5,964 nt of DNA. Source: an uncultured Pseudomonadota bacterium. GTDB taxonomy: Bacteria; Myxococcota_A; UBA796; UBA9615. Shown here one piece after another: positions 5,921-5,964 of this stretch (the stretch's first letter is position 1; each line of letters opens with the position of its first letter). The DNA lies in the NCBI GenBank assembly GCA_937907595.1, contig CALCXL010000612.1, positions 1 to 5,964 on the forward strand, read 5' to 3'. The notes below the pieces were generated by a model. That model did no database searches and had not been told where the DNA came from. It saw only the letters and a list, made by a program, of their open reading frames with translations. Made by a program: the position numbers and the translations under genes.

Positions 5921-5964
5921 TTCGCGCAGGTGGCCGCGCGCTCAGCGCGGTGTTCGACGCGGGA

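Noticed and set aside
1..5964. Defence island, secretion cluster or biosynthetic system
   Set aside because: None of the five genes belongs to such a system by recognisable domains. The window looks like two surface lipoprotein genes, a regulator and a two-gene hydrolase operon.

Overview
This is a very GC-rich window in which almost every third codon position is G or C and all five gene ends use TGA. It fits a myxobacterium-like organism (Myxococcota or a related deltaproteobacterial lineage). The main evidence is two neighbouring secreted proteins built from Asp-rich linkers and MopE-type metal-binding modules. The family and organism assignments come from recognising motifs, not from a database search.

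Layout on the + strand. (1) Bases 1-803 are the 3' part of a gene made of a 21-bp tandem repeat (DDDDSWY linker), three MopE-type modules and a Cys-rich C-terminal module that I do not recognise. Its reading frame carries a TGA at 54-56 inside the repeat, so it is either broken or affected by a sequence error. (2) Bases 962-2755 encode a complete 597-residue lipoprotein. It has a signal peptide and lipobox, a DDDDSAS linker with the same 21-bp period, three MopE-type modules, a proprotein-convertase P-domain, thrombospondin-type-3 calcium repeats and a C-terminal LamG/concanavalin-like domain. A strong 13-bp hairpin follows it. (3) Bases 2895-3806 encode a regulator with an N-terminal FHA (phosphothreonine-binding) domain and a C-terminal OmpR-like winged helix.

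Layout on the - strand, converging on the regulator. (4) An isoaspartyl peptidase/asparaginase-2 family Ntn hydrolase (5813-4764) comes first. One base later comes (5) a Ser-Asp-His alpha/beta hydrolase (4762-3842). These two look like a tightly coupled operon. The 151 bases upstream of the asparaginase hold a weak promoter candidate and small repeats.

The two surface proteins are paralogous in their front halves and differ in their C-terminal cargo. The regulator is probably a separate transcription unit. The hydrolase pair looks metabolic and unrelated. I see no mobile element, RNA gene, CRISPR array or clear defence system. No intergenic gap exceeds 160 bases. The points most worth a second look are the nonsense codon in the repeat, the unrecognised Cys-rich module and the FHA-winged-helix fusion. 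I see no convincing evidence of a wholly new multi-gene system.
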